Below, in pieces: positions 43,977-53,699 of a stretch of 64,000 nt of DNA. The translations under genes were made by a program, and so were the position numbers. The DNA lies in the NCBI RefSeq assembly GCF_003426735.1, contig NZ_QVON01000003.1, forward strand, positions 62,001-126,000, read 5' to 3'. This DNA is from Arenibacter sp. P308M17 (GTDB lineage Bacteria; Bacteroidota; Bacteroidia; Flavobacteriales; Flavobacteriaceae). The first letter of the stretch is position 1, and the number at the start of each line of letters is the position of its first letter. Under the pieces are notes generated by a model, which was given only the letters and a program-made list of their open reading frames with translations, did no database searches and was not told the DNA's origin.

Positions 43977-46127
43977 TCACTCTCCCGTCCTATTTTTGGG
44001 AACTAACTGAATTAATAGATGATCGCGAAAACCAATATTTATAAATGGGCTATCGCCGTGAACATCCGTCATTTTTCTGTTGCTGGCATAGTCATATACC
44101 TCATAGTGCACCCCTTTCATTAACCCACGCAATTCTATGGTATCCGTTTTGGACCAAAGATCTGCGAATAGGCCGTAAAAAAGCTGTCCGTCCTTTCCCA
44201 CTACATGTATTTCAGGCTTATCAAAGGCTATGTCATATAGATTGGTATAGGTGGCACTACTTAATTTCTTCTCATTATATTCCTTTACCCAGCGGTTCCA
44301 TTCCCCTTTTTGTACGCTATCCAAATCTGTATAAAAAGTAGTTACTTGGGCCCCGGTCCCCATGGCACTTTCAAAATCCTGTGGCACGGAAAACCCGCTC
44401 CATTCATCAGCTGGTACCTGATAACAATCCCCAACGGCATATGTGGGGCCGTGAATGGCCTTTTCCACTTTTATCCTACGTCTGGTCTGCAATAAATTTA
44501 TGGGGTCGGAGGCATTTGCCAGGTCGTAATAGGGCATATTGTAAGGAGAGTGGGGTACCGCACAGATACACACCTCATGAACGGCCTCCTTATTGTATTT
44601 ATCCAAGGTAGATTTTATTACCTCAAATACTCTTGGCACCTCCCTAAAAGATTCCAAAGGTGTTGTATGCCCATGTACCTCATTGAAACAGGGGGGAACG
44701 GCCGATAGCCCTCTGGTATCGGAATAAAGGCCATCATATTCCCAGTCTACTATAAAACGTTTTACAAGGTTCCGCACATGCTCCATAGCTGGCCCATAGG
44801 CCGGACACAATTGGTGTAATCCCCGCTTATCATTTGGGTAATTGCCAGCCTCATCCATTACCAAAAAATCCCTGTGATTCTTGGCCAATTGGCTCTCGGG
44901 ACTAACGCCCAAAGGATACCACCATAAATTGGTCTTAAATCCCTTTTGATGGACCTTCCCCACAAAACTGACCATGTCCCCTGCTCCGCCCGGGAATTTT
45001 CCAATGGCTTTGTTTACATTCCAATCCCCGTAAAAATCGAACCAACCATCATCCAAATTGGCTACCTTAATTCCCATTTCCTTAAGTTCGGGAAGGATAC
45101 CATAAATTTCATCCAAGGTAAAATCCAACTCAAAGCCCCAGCTTTTCCAATAAGGTTCGTACGCGGCTTTGGGCGATGACCTTGGAATAGCTACTCCACG
45201 CCTTCGCAAGAGGTCCCCATAAGTGCGGAGTGCATCGTAGTAATCCAACTTATGAAAAATAATGGTGCTCATAACCGTAGTATAGGATTCCTTGGGGTCC
45301 AGCCACTGTTTTAATCCTAGGCGTTCATCCGGAATTTCGGTAATACCCATTTCAACTATGCTGTCTGCATTCATCTTTACAGGAAGGGAGACCCATTCAG
45401 GTTTTTTTTCCAAATGTGCCAATGCAACTCCCATATTTTTCCCCCAAACATCAATAAAGGGCATTCCTCCGCCAATTAATTCTCCCTCTTCCGTTGGGTG
45501 CATCCCTTGAAAATTATCTTGCACAAAGCCGGGAGCAAGATCTATAACGGCATAATCCCTGCCCCATTCATTAACTCCACCTTGAAAAGAAACCAATCCT
45601 TGCCTATTGCCATTGGCCACTTGTACGGTTTTAGGAAGTTTAAGTCCCAACCGTTGACTATACACGGTATCTATACTTATTTTTTGCTTCCCCAAGTTGC
45701 GATAAGACGTCTCAAAAATGGCTGCCTGCTTAAATTCCTTTGGAAAAAGTATAGTGGTCGTCCGCTGAAGGTTTACGCCCTGTTTATCGGAAGAACCATT
45801 AATGATCCATTGGGTACATTCGCCAAATTCATTGTGATCTATCTCCTGACGAACAATCTTCTCCGTATCCACTTTAAAAGAAGAAAACAACACCCCATTG
45901 ACCACTATACCCTCCTGTATTTCAGGATCAAAATAAGTCAGGGAATTGTTTGCGGCGTCCAACCATTGAATTTCTCGGTTAAAATTGGAATCGAAGCTAA
46001 TCTCTATATTCCCCGAATGTAGCTTTGTGCCTTGCGCATAAAGTACATTGGCAACAAATACCGATAGTAGGGAAAAATAAATACTAATACAAACAACCTT
46101 CATTAATGCTACGTTTTTTATTGTCAT
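43977..46127 (-). CDS. Exported alpha-galactosidase-like GH36 family enzyme
   Basis: 716 aa from the ATG at 46125-46127; a TTG five codons earlier is weaker. Signal peptide ends NVLYAQG. N-terminal beta-sandwich (35-330) and TIM barrel (about 340-640): KVANLDDGWFDFYGDWN, FKTNLWWYPLGVSPE, WEYDGLYSDTRG (candidate nucleophile Asp), NASDPINLLQTRRRI. GH36 includes alpha-galactosidases and alpha-N-acetylgalactosaminidases; the amino-sugar catabolic genes nearby favour the latter, which is inference. Confidence 0.85.
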   Translation of the reverse strand: MTIKNVALMKVVCISIYFSLLSVFVANVLYAQGTKLHSGNIEISFDSNFNREIQWLDAANNSLTYFDPEIQEGIVVNGVLFSSFKVDTEKIVRQEIDHNEFGECTQWIINGSSDKQGVNLQRTTTILFPKEFKQAAIFETSYRNLGKQKISIDTVYSQRLGLKLPKTVQVANGNRQGLVSFQGGVNEWGRDYAVIDLAPGFVQDNFQGMHPTEEGELIGGGMPFIDVWGKNMGVALAHLEKKPEWVSLPVKMNADSIVEMGITEIPDERLGLKQWLDPKESYTTVMSTIIFHKLDYYDALRTYGDLLRRRGVAIPRSSPKAAYEPYWKSWGFELDFTLDEIYGILPELKEMGIKVANLDDGWFDFYGDWNVNKAIGKFPGGAGDMVSFVGKVHQKGFKTNLWWYPLGVSPESQLAKNHRDFLVMDEAGNYPNDKRGLHQLCPAYGPAMEHVRNLVKRFIVDWEYDGLYSDTRGLSAVPPCFNEVHGHTTPLESFREVPRVFEVIKSTLDKYNKEAVHEVCICAVPHSPYNMPYYDLANASDPINLLQTRRRIKVEKAIHGPTYAVGDCYQVPADEWSGFSVPQDFESAMGTGAQVTTFYTDLDSVQKGEWNRWVKEYNEKKLSSATYTNLYDIAFDKPEIHVVGKDGQLFYGLFADLWSKTDTIELRGLMKGVHYEVYDYASNRKMTDVHGDSPFINIGFRDHLLIQLVPKNRTGE

Positions 46128-46147
46128 AAAACTTTTGGACAACTGCC

Positions 46148-47404
46148 CTATTCTACCCTAAATCCTTGATGCCATCTACTCCAGGCAGACCATTGCCCAT
46201 GGGTACTCTGTTGTCGGACCCTTACGAAATAAGTGGTTCCGGGGGCCAATGCCATTTTACCTTTTAAAGGCCCCAAAAATTTGCCCGTTTCGGTATTTAC
46301 GGCAACCTTGTTATCTTCATTGATCAAATTGGACGCAAAGACCACTTCCTTACCATTATAGTCCGACGACAATTCTATTTTCCAATTTTTTAAGTTTCCT
46401 TCCCCATGATAATCCGTTTTCACCAGCGTAGGGTTTCTAGGACAGATAACAGGTCCAATGGGCTTTGTGGAAATAACAAAATTGTCATACCACCTTCCCT
46501 GATCTTTTATAGAGCCCTTGTTCCAGTAAGACTCGATAAAAACTGCATTAATACCATAATTGGTAAAATTGCCCCTAAAATTGAGATTTTTCCGTTCCGC
46601 TTCCAATCTCCCATCTATCCATAGCTGGTTGATTCCATCATTTTTTCCCGGCGTGTTCAACTTTGCCCTGGATTCCACCAAGACCCAATACCCTGATTCT
46701 TCAGGGGAGGTCAATGGAAATTGGGCCGTTGGACGATTGCCCAACCAGACCAGATTATCAAAATCGTTATACTTGGTGGTAATTATGCTATCGGTTTGTT
46801 CAAAAACGCCTCTTGCCGGATCCAAAGTAAGGATTGGGCCACCACCGTTCCAAACATGGGCGATCATGGCCTGCTGCCATTCTTGGGACACAATACTGGT
46901 GGCTCTTGACATTTTAGCTGGGAAACCCTCCCAGCCATGTTCATGTTTCACATAAATACGCCAATAGATCTCATTGAAAGATTGCCCTTGTTTCAAAATT
47001 GGCCCATTGCCCGGAAAATCACCAAAAGCTACCTTTCTATCTCCCAAGCCAAAAACATCCCCTTTTTTAAACCCTACATTTACCGAGCCCCCAATGGCTC
47101 CAAAATTAACTGTGGTATCAATGCCCCCTCGGGAATCCATATATGTTTTACTGGTGGAAAAATCATCATACCAAATAATTTCCTTTAGATTATCTTGATA
47201 CTGATCGGAGGACATTATTACGTAATCTATATGTGGGGTTCCCACATGGAGTTCCTTAATTCCCCCAAAACCATTCCCGTTTACCTTTCCTTTTCCAAAA
47301 GACAATATGGCAAAAACGGGAACCAATAGCAAAAGGATTATTTTGATTTCCAAAGTTACCCTACCACCACTAAAGACTTTGTTTTTTATTATCCCCCTAC
47401 TCAC
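46148..47404 (-). CDS. Exported unknown protein, jelly-roll plus C-terminal FnIII-like domain
   Basis: 418 aa. Hydrophobic signal at about 21-38. Core of 260 residues with jelly-roll features (FNEIYWRIYVKHEHGWEG, QAMIAHVWNGGGP, INAVFIESYWNKG, RWYDNFVISTKPIGP). About 95 C-terminal residues look like a fibronectin-type domain (TYFVRVRQQSTHGQWSAWS). Similar in outline to the 43037 protein (both end with DNFVIS/DDIVVS and IGP), so the two may be paralogues. It overlaps the amidohydrolase gene by 8 bp. Function unknown. Confidence 0.6.
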   Translation of the reverse strand: MSRGIIKNKVFSGGRVTLEIKIILLLLVPVFAILSFGKGKVNGNGFGGIKELHVGTPHIDYVIMSSDQYQDNLKEIIWYDDFSTSKTYMDSRGGIDTTVNFGAIGGSVNVGFKKGDVFGLGDRKVAFGDFPGNGPILKQGQSFNEIYWRIYVKHEHGWEGFPAKMSRATSIVSQEWQQAMIAHVWNGGGPILTLDPARGVFEQTDSIITTKYNDFDNLVWLGNRPTAQFPLTSPEESGYWVLVESRAKLNTPGKNDGINQLWIDGRLEAERKNLNFRGNFTNYGINAVFIESYWNKGSIKDQGRWYDNFVISTKPIGPVICPRNPTLVKTDYHGEGNLKNWKIELSSDYNGKEVVFASNLINEDNKVAVNTETGKFLGPLKGKMALAPGTTYFVRVRQQSTHGQWSAWSRWHQGFRVE

Positions 47405-48476
47405 TCGGAAACATTTTTAACCATTTCCTTGCATTGTCATAGTAGATTTTATCTACCACCTCCCTAGGTAATTTTAGTCCTTGAAATTTCTCGTTTACCC
47501 TATCACTGGACATCATGTCATCGGTTACAAAGAACTGCCAATCCAACATCCAGGTTTGGTGCATTTCCTCTTTTAACATTTCGGCATCTTCTTTTCCCCC
47601 ATCTGCCAGATCTGTGGCATATAGTATACGGTCTTGATATTTTATAAAAAACTCCCTTACCTTTTCCCTGTTCTCAATTGTTTGGGAAAAAACTTGACCT
47701 ATACGCGCCGCAAGATCTACGGACATATTGGGAAATTTATCCAACCTTTGGGCCAATTCATCCACGCTCCACTCCAAACTGCCCATATGGGCACCAATAA
47801 ATATGAGATTTGGATTCCTTTCCAGCATTCTATCCCTGGCCGTAATCTGGTCCTCATAACTAGGAAGATCCGGATGCTTGTGCATGTGGTATTGCGGATG
47901 TTCCTCATAATAGACCCTATCATTGTTGACCGACATTTCCTCCAAGGGCAACCAACAATTTTTTGGTTCCCCCAAATGGCCTATGACGGGAATTTTACGC
48001 TCCGTTAAAAATTTGAATATGGTATCCAGTTTGGGGTCGTCCACCATTACGAGCTGGCCAGTGGAATCCCGGAATACCATTCCGACATTTTTCCAGACCT
48101 TTACGGCAAGGGCCCCTTCATCAATATTCTTCTTTAACCAGGCCAAGGTTTGGTCCAACCAATCCGGATCGTCCCATTCCCCAATGGAAAATGCAGTTGC
48201 CATTTCAAAACTTTCAGGATGTTTGGTCTTTTGATATACCCTGTAGGCATATTCCTCCTCCACAAACTCCTTGCCTTTGGAGAGATCCACTACAATGTTC
48301 AATAGCTTAAAATTATCCTTCTTGGCCTGCTCCACAAAGGCATCCCTTTCGGTGGACACATGAATATGGGTATCGATCTTGTCTACTTTGTCAAAATCCT
48401 CAATAGTGTAGTAATCCGGCTTTTCATTACAGGAGAGAACAGCCAGAAAATATAAACAGGGAATAATTTTTTTCAT
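47397..48476 (-). CDS. Lipoprotein amidohydrolase (Amidohydro_2-like)
   Basis: 359 aa. Lipobox VLSC (Cys16). TIM-barrel hydrolase with DTHIHV at strand 1, Lys in ALAVKVWKN, PVIGHLGEP (His), FIGAHMGSLEW (His) and ILYATDLADGG (Asp), the usual metal site of amidohydrolase-2 enzymes. An exported, membrane-anchored amidohydrolase within a polysaccharide locus is unusual; a C-O or C-N bond of a sugar derivative or lactone is a plausible target. Confidence 0.82.
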   Translation of the reverse strand: MKKIIPCLYFLAVLSCNEKPDYYTIEDFDKVDKIDTHIHVSTERDAFVEQAKKDNFKLLNIVVDLSKGKEFVEEEYAYRVYQKTKHPESFEMATAFSIGEWDDPDWLDQTLAWLKKNIDEGALAVKVWKNVGMVFRDSTGQLVMVDDPKLDTIFKFLTERKIPVIGHLGEPKNCWLPLEEMSVNNDRVYYEEHPQYHMHKHPDLPSYEDQITARDRMLERNPNLIFIGAHMGSLEWSVDELAQRLDKFPNMSVDLAARIGQVFSQTIENREKVREFFIKYQDRILYATDLADGGKEDAEMLKEEMHQTWMLDWQFFVTDDMMSSDRVNEKFQGLKLPREVVDKIYYDNARKWLKMFPSE

Positions 48477-48628
48477 ATGTAGATATTTATTATTTTTTAG
48501 CGGTCATACCTGCCCGACTACATCGTTCAGGCGGGTGTAATTCGCATATCTTCATTCGTATTTGCAACCAATTTTAGGTCATGCTCATTTCATAACGATC
48601 AAGATTAATTCAAGGTGTTTTCAAAAAA

Positions 48629-50806
48629 TTAAAATTTAAGTTGAAACGACATTCTGTAGGCCCTTAATTTTTCGAGATATCCCTCCATATCCAACAGTTG
48701 TTCATCATATATCAAATAACTCATATCCGGTGTTCTATTGGCAAAATGCCTAGAACGGTCCATTTTATAAAAATATTTTTTATCAGGGGTAGACATTCCT
48801 TTCGGCATTCTGGTCTTCTCCCAAACAGTTACCAGATCGGTATATACTTTTTGTCTTCGGGCCAAGCTGTTCACAATAAGTTGCTCTGCCTGTTCTAAAC
48901 TTTTTAAAGTGGCCGATCGGTCTATAAACGCATTCCTATGGGCCTGGGTTATGGTATATTCCAATTCGGAAAGGTCCAAATAGGTGAGACAGGTATGTTC
49001 TATCAATTTTGCTATACTTTGATACACTTCAAAATCATAGGCGTTTCTCTCCATCTGTCCCATATTGATATCAATAATCTGCAAAGCCCTTTTCATATTC
49101 TCTTTTTGTACCCTTGACCTCTTTACTATTTCCGAATACTCGTTATTCCAATACTGGTCATATTCTACATATTGTCCTCGGGGAAGATCTGGCAAGTGCG
49201 TCTTACCAATATCCCCATGGTGCCAAACATTGCGCTCCAAGGAATGTGCATAATAATACGCGCCCTCATTGAGAAGCTCATAAAGCTCTTCCATATCCTT
49301 GACATTTGGTCCATAATAATTTTGGAAAAATGAATCTTCAAATTCCTCCAGGCCAGGCGCTGTGGCATTCCAAGAGTACTGTGCCGAAGTGACAAAACTC
49401 AGCATCCACATTTGGTTGTGCAGCCCGGAATCGTCCCATGACGTATTGATCATCCCATGAAACAGCCCGGAATTGGTCGATGATGTCAATAATTCATACG
49501 AATCCTGCAGGCTTCCCTTAACTTTCTTGGGGGTAGTTGAAATACGGTTGGAAGTCATTTTAAAATGATAGGGCAGGAAAAGTGGTTCCAAACCTGGGTT
49601 TGGGTCGTACATAAACATTTCAAATCCCATATTTTTGGCCTGCCTTGCAAATTCAAAATCAGGAGTTTCATAATGATATTCCTCCGTTAGCACCAAATCG
49701 GTATCAGGCTTCATATTTTTAATGGGTGAAGCACTGTTCTCCCATCCCATTGGTCTTTCCCACAGCATTACCTTTCGGGATTTTTTTAAGTGTTTGGCCG
49801 CCTTTTCCGCAAACAAGTGATACAGACCACTATTCCCGATTTCTTTTGCCCTTTCCCTGCATTTATCACAAACTCCCAATTCAAAAGTCTCGTCCGAACC
49901 AATATGGATATATTTGGATCCCGGGGTAGCCTCCATGGCTTCGTCCCAAAGATCAAAAAGTACTTCATAGGTACCTTCCTCCAAGGGGCAGAACTCCCAA
50001 TCCGAATCCTCCACTTCCCTTAGGTCCCTGTACTGTGGCCACTTCAATATGAAGCTTACATGCCCCAGCCCTTGTACCAAAGGAGTCAATTCTATGTGGT
50101 AATCCTTGGCGTAAGCCGTAAATTCTTTCATTTCCTCTAAGGTAAAAGCCCCTGGCGCCCCTATTTCAGGATGGCTTTGGTACGCCAATTTATCTTCCCA
50201 TTCCCAAACAAGCATATTAATTTTGTATTTGGCCAAATCCCGAATAAGGCTCTTTACATAACTTGCCCTATCCTGGTGGTGCTTGGTATCATAATGTGCC
50301 GCCCTTATCATTACATCCGGCCAATCCAAAATTTCCATTCCTGGTACGATCAAACCGTTTCTGTCTTTTTTTATAAGCTGCAACAAGGTCTGTACCCCAT
50401 AAAACAACCCATCCCCATCCTTTGCCGCTATGGTCAATTGATTATTGAGCGTACTTAATTTATACCCTTGATCCTTTAAAGAACCACTAGTGGTATTTCC
50501 GGTAAGTACAATGGTAGCTGTACTATTTTGACCTCCAATATTCACGGTGAGTCCCCAATTTTCAGTTAGGGCTTCCTTTAAAAATTCCGCTGTCTTCCGA
50601 TCCACAGCTGAAGCATTTTTATCAATAACAATATTGATTTGCTTTGGGAATATAAAATCATCACCTCCCAATTGCACTTTTTGCGGATAGGGAATTAGGT
50701 GTATTCCCAATGAGGTCAACTCCGAAACGGGAGTCTGTGCAGGTATCGTATTTACAACGGCAAAGAAAGCCAAAATAAAACTTTGAAATAATAAGATTCT
50801 TCTCAT
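48629..50806 (-). CDS. Exported beta-N-acetylhexosaminidase, GH20
   Basis: 725 aa from the ATG at 50804-50806; the upstream frame extension lacks a signal. Signal peptide ends IPAQ. GH20b-like N-domain (about 30-160), then TIM barrel with HIGSDE: Asp305-Glu306 is the catalytic pair for substrate-assisted hydrolysis. WEWEDKLAY and PLVQGLGH are typical of the barrel. C-terminal about 200 residues are helical. Cleaves terminal GlcNAc or GalNAc, central to the proposed substrate. Confidence 0.92.
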   Translation of the reverse strand: MRRILLFQSFILAFFAVVNTIPAQTPVSELTSLGIHLIPYPQKVQLGGDDFIFPKQINIVIDKNASAVDRKTAEFLKEALTENWGLTVNIGGQNSTATIVLTGNTTSGSLKDQGYKLSTLNNQLTIAAKDGDGLFYGVQTLLQLIKKDRNGLIVPGMEILDWPDVMIRAAHYDTKHHQDRASYVKSLIRDLAKYKINMLVWEWEDKLAYQSHPEIGAPGAFTLEEMKEFTAYAKDYHIELTPLVQGLGHVSFILKWPQYRDLREVEDSDWEFCPLEEGTYEVLFDLWDEAMEATPGSKYIHIGSDETFELGVCDKCRERAKEIGNSGLYHLFAEKAAKHLKKSRKVMLWERPMGWENSASPIKNMKPDTDLVLTEEYHYETPDFEFARQAKNMGFEMFMYDPNPGLEPLFLPYHFKMTSNRISTTPKKVKGSLQDSYELLTSSTNSGLFHGMINTSWDDSGLHNQMWMLSFVTSAQYSWNATAPGLEEFEDSFFQNYYGPNVKDMEELYELLNEGAYYYAHSLERNVWHHGDIGKTHLPDLPRGQYVEYDQYWNNEYSEIVKRSRVQKENMKRALQIIDINMGQMERNAYDFEVYQSIAKLIEHTCLTYLDLSELEYTITQAHRNAFIDRSATLKSLEQAEQLIVNSLARRQKVYTDLVTVWEKTRMPKGMSTPDKKYFYKMDRSRHFANRTPDMSYLIYDEQLLDMEGYLEKLRAYRMSFQLKF

Positions 50807-50884
50807 CAATACATATTTAATCGTTTCTAATATCCAATTGTATTTGTCCAAAAAAACATAGGATAAGGACAAAATTACCTTGGA

Positions 50885-51799
50885 TTAATCTACCTTGAAA
50901 AGGGTATTGGTCTTTGTACCTGCTTTTAACACTGGCCTTAAATATACCTTTTGATCGCCAGACCTCAATCTATCCGCGGTATGTTTCATCGAATCTTCCG
51001 AATACTGTGTCTTATAGCACTGAAGTGCCAAAATAGTATTCTCCCTATCCTCCTCCGTATATGATATTTCAGTTGTAAGGTAATCATCGGAAACCCCTCT
51101 TAAAAGTTTTTCATCCTCGTCTTCCAAATGGGACGAAGGGGTGGCAACATAAAACAGATGAACATTCTTTTCCTGTTTTTTACTGAGGTACACCTGTGTA
51201 ACGGAAGCTCCAACAATACGGTGATCCATATGGTTTGACCCTCCGTCCGGACCCCAGGTTACAATTACGTCAGGATCTATATCCGTAACCAAACTATCCA
51301 ATTTTCGCATAATTTCCTGTATATATGGGACATGTCCAAAAAAACCATCCTTTAATTTAAGTTGGTCATGATATCCCATCCAAATCGGTTTAAGGAGTCC
51401 CATATGCCTAGCGGCACAATTTAATTCCTCATTGCGGAGTGCGGTCAATTCATCTCCCGGCTTCAGATCGGTCTGCCCCGTACCATAGCGGCCATCGGTA
51501 ACGGTTACCACTTGCACCTTGGCTCCTTCCCTGGCATACTTGGCCATTATGGGACCCACATAAATTTCATCGTCCGGATGGGCAAAAACCGCCATTATAG
51601 TCTTACCCTTGGCAGAAACATCCACAGGAGTATCTGCCGATAGCTCCTTTACCTCTTTTTTATCCTCCCCGCAGGAATATAATAAAGTGATCAAAGCAAA
51701 GGATTTTAAAGTTAATACGACCCCCTTGACCAAGTTCCTGCAATTAACAAAAAGAGGAATCCCGATAGTAAAAATAATTGTGTTTTGTTTGGTTTTCAT
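50885..51799 (-). CDS. PIG-L family N-deacetylase, exported
   Basis: 304 aa from the ATG at 51797-51799. Zinc motif AHPDDE (His74, Asp76, Asp77) and second motif GGSNHMDHR. Hydrophobic stretch before LLYSC (Cys43) would be a lipoprotein signal if translation began at an in-frame TTG near residue 23, so the true start is uncertain. Family members remove N-acetyl groups from amino sugars; a deacetylated galactosamine product would suit the downstream isomerase. Confidence 0.85.
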   Translation of the reverse strand: MKTKQNTIIFTIGIPLFVNCRNLVKGVVLTLKSFALITLLYSCGEDKKEVKELSADTPVDVSAKGKTIMAVFAHPDDEIYVGPIMAKYAREGAKVQVVTVTDGRYGTGQTDLKPGDELTALRNEELNCAARHMGLLKPIWMGYHDQLKLKDGFFGHVPYIQEIMRKLDSLVTDIDPDVIVTWGPDGGSNHMDHRIVGASVTQVYLSKKQEKNVHLFYVATPSSHLEDEDEKLLRGVSDDYLTTEISYTEEDRENTILALQCYKTQYSEDSMKHTADRLRSGDQKVYLRPVLKAGTKTNTLFKVD

Positions 51800-52002
51800 T
51801 TTGATCTGATTATGGGTTGAACAACACTTTTTCCAATTGGTCATGACCTCACCCGTCCCGATAGATCGGGACCAAGGAACAGACAGGCCAGTCCGAACGG
51901 TATGGGCGACCCTACCCATGGGTCCGAGCATCATTTGTTCTAAATACCTAAATATTTACTAAACATCCGTAGGGCACAACATTCAAGGGACTAGGCTATA
52001 TG

Positions 52003-52033
52003 GCAAAGTTGCAGGTTATCCCCGCAACTTCGC
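52003..52033. terminator. Hairpin after susD
   Basis: GCAAAGTTGC-11nt-GCAACTTCGC, one mismatch; between susD and the PIG-L gene. It may attenuate transcription after the SusC/D pair. No T-run is clear. Confidence 0.4.
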
Positions 52034-52163
52034 TACATAACTAACAAACCAACTCAATATATTTAACCGCATATGCCCTGCCATAAAGCTTGAACGGATA
52101 GATCCGGTTTCCCAAGCACTGATCCAAATAAAAAGCTTATGCCCATGCAATCGGCGTTTTCAG

Positions 52164-53681
52164 TTATTCATATGGAGGAAACATTCCTTGCCTTGGATGG
52201 TCAAAGGGCACCCCGGCTTTGGCGTCCCACCAAATTCTTGCTCTCATTATATCCCCCCCGTCCAAACGTGCAGCGGCCGCCTCAACTCCAGGAGCATTTA
52301 GGTTATACTCTATTAACGGATAAGGAAACCTTCTGGGCAATGCATTATTGGTCTCTGCCGCAGGTTCACTGCCAATCCAAACCCTTGGATATCCCGTTCT
52401 ACGGTGTTCCGCAAACACTTCATAGGAATCTCCCATCAAGGCCAAATATTTTTGGGTAATGATCATTTCCAACTTTTCCTCATCGGTACCGGAAAGGACC
52501 CCTGCCGGCGAGGCTAGGAAAGTGGTAATATCTCCTGGGTCTACCCCATACTGTTCCATGGCCAATGTAATCCCATTTTGATATAATTCATTGGCATCGC
52601 CGTTGGCCAATCCAGCCAAAACAGCCTCAGCCTTCAAAAAATGGACTTCGGAAGCCTGTATAACATTAAAATCGTATGTGGCATTTCTAAAATATTGGCT
52701 CCATTTAGCCGATTGGGGATAGATGGCCCTTTCTTCTTGGCTAAGATTAATAGCCCCACCTACGAACTCCATATCATCATTTGGTTCCAAATAAATCGTT
52801 AATCGTGGATCATCGGTACTCAACAGATTTTCAACCAATGCGAGTCCGGCCGAAATGGAAGATCCGGCCCCCGGATTTCCATTTACCACTTCTTGGTACA
52901 AAGGATTGGTATTCGATAGATCGGCAGCATCGGCTCCTTCACTGGTAATAACGGCATTTTGGGCATTGGTGGCAATCAAGTTGGACGAAAATACCTCTGC
53001 CACGTTGGTTTGGGCCAAAGAGGCATCCACATACCGCACCCTTAATGCCAATCTTAACCTTAGGGAATTGGCAAAGCGTTTCCATGCATCCGAATCACCT
53101 GCGAACATCACATCCGCAGCACCAAAACTAGCTTGTTCCGCCGAAGGGCTCAATGCCGCTGCAGCTTCCTTCAATTCCTTAAGCATATCAATATAAATAG
53201 ATTCCTGGGTATCATATTTGGGATATAGTACAATATCATCAAAAGAAGTAGCTACCTCGGTATAGGGAATGTCCCCATAAACATCGGTCATACGATGGTA
53301 TACCCAAACCTTCCATATCCTTGCAATGGCGTTTTGATTCTGCAACTCAGGATTATCCGCAGTAAGCCTGATGATAGCGGCCAAATTTTCAATATAAGTA
53401 GTATAATAATTAAAGGGTTCCGGAAAATCGGTCAAGGACAGCATATTCCCGGAATCGGCCCTCTTAATGTAACTGGAATATTCCCCTATACGGTCCACGT
53501 TTAAAATATCAAATCCGGACTCCTTCATTACCTTGGTAAATAACAGGGAAGGCTTTATATCATCATCGGTAATCAATTTTGGATTGGTGTTCAGTTCATC
53601 AAAACCATCGGTACAGGACAATGGTATGCACATTGCAATGAGCAACGATAAGGTTATTGGTATTCTTTTTATTGTTTTCAT
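52164..53681 (-). CDS. susD: SusD-like surface glycan-binding lipoprotein
   Basis: 505 aa. Lipobox PLSC (Cys23), then TPR-rich SusD fold: CTDGFDELNTNP, RIWKVWVYHRMTDVYGDIPYTE, FANSLRLRLALRVR, and FLKAEAVLAGLAN. It caps the SusC barrel and binds the glycan at the surface. It lies 18 bp after susC. Of the SusD-like_2 branch by its start and WGDIPYTE-type motif. Confidence 0.93.
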   Translation of the reverse strand: MKTIKRIPITLSLLIAMCIPLSCTDGFDELNTNPKLITDDDIKPSLLFTKVMKESGFDILNVDRIGEYSSYIKRADSGNMLSLTDFPEPFNYYTTYIENLAAIIRLTADNPELQNQNAIARIWKVWVYHRMTDVYGDIPYTEVATSFDDIVLYPKYDTQESIYIDMLKELKEAAAALSPSAEQASFGAADVMFAGDSDAWKRFANSLRLRLALRVRYVDASLAQTNVAEVFSSNLIATNAQNAVITSEGADAADLSNTNPLYQEVVNGNPGAGSSISAGLALVENLLSTDDPRLTIYLEPNDDMEFVGGAINLSQEERAIYPQSAKWSQYFRNATYDFNVIQASEVHFLKAEAVLAGLANGDANELYQNGITLAMEQYGVDPGDITTFLASPAGVLSGTDEEKLEMIITQKYLALMGDSYEVFAEHRRTGYPRVWIGSEPAAETNNALPRRFPYPLIEYNLNAPGVEAAAARLDGGDIMRARIWWDAKAGVPFDHPRQGMFPPYE

Positions 53682-53699
53682 AGTATACTTTTTAAAATC

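Noticed and set aside
48480..48628. GC-rich CTGCCCGACTACATCG...CAGGCGGG repeat-like string as a mobile element
   Set aside because: Too short, with no target duplication or transposase; most likely a dispersed palindromic repeat.
51855..51872. Palindrome GTCCCGAT-AG-ATCGGGAC as a specific operator
   Set aside because: Related CCCGAT/ATCGGG palindromes (also at 60866-60881) are frequent small dispersed repeats in flavobacterial intergenic DNA; no gene relation is clear.
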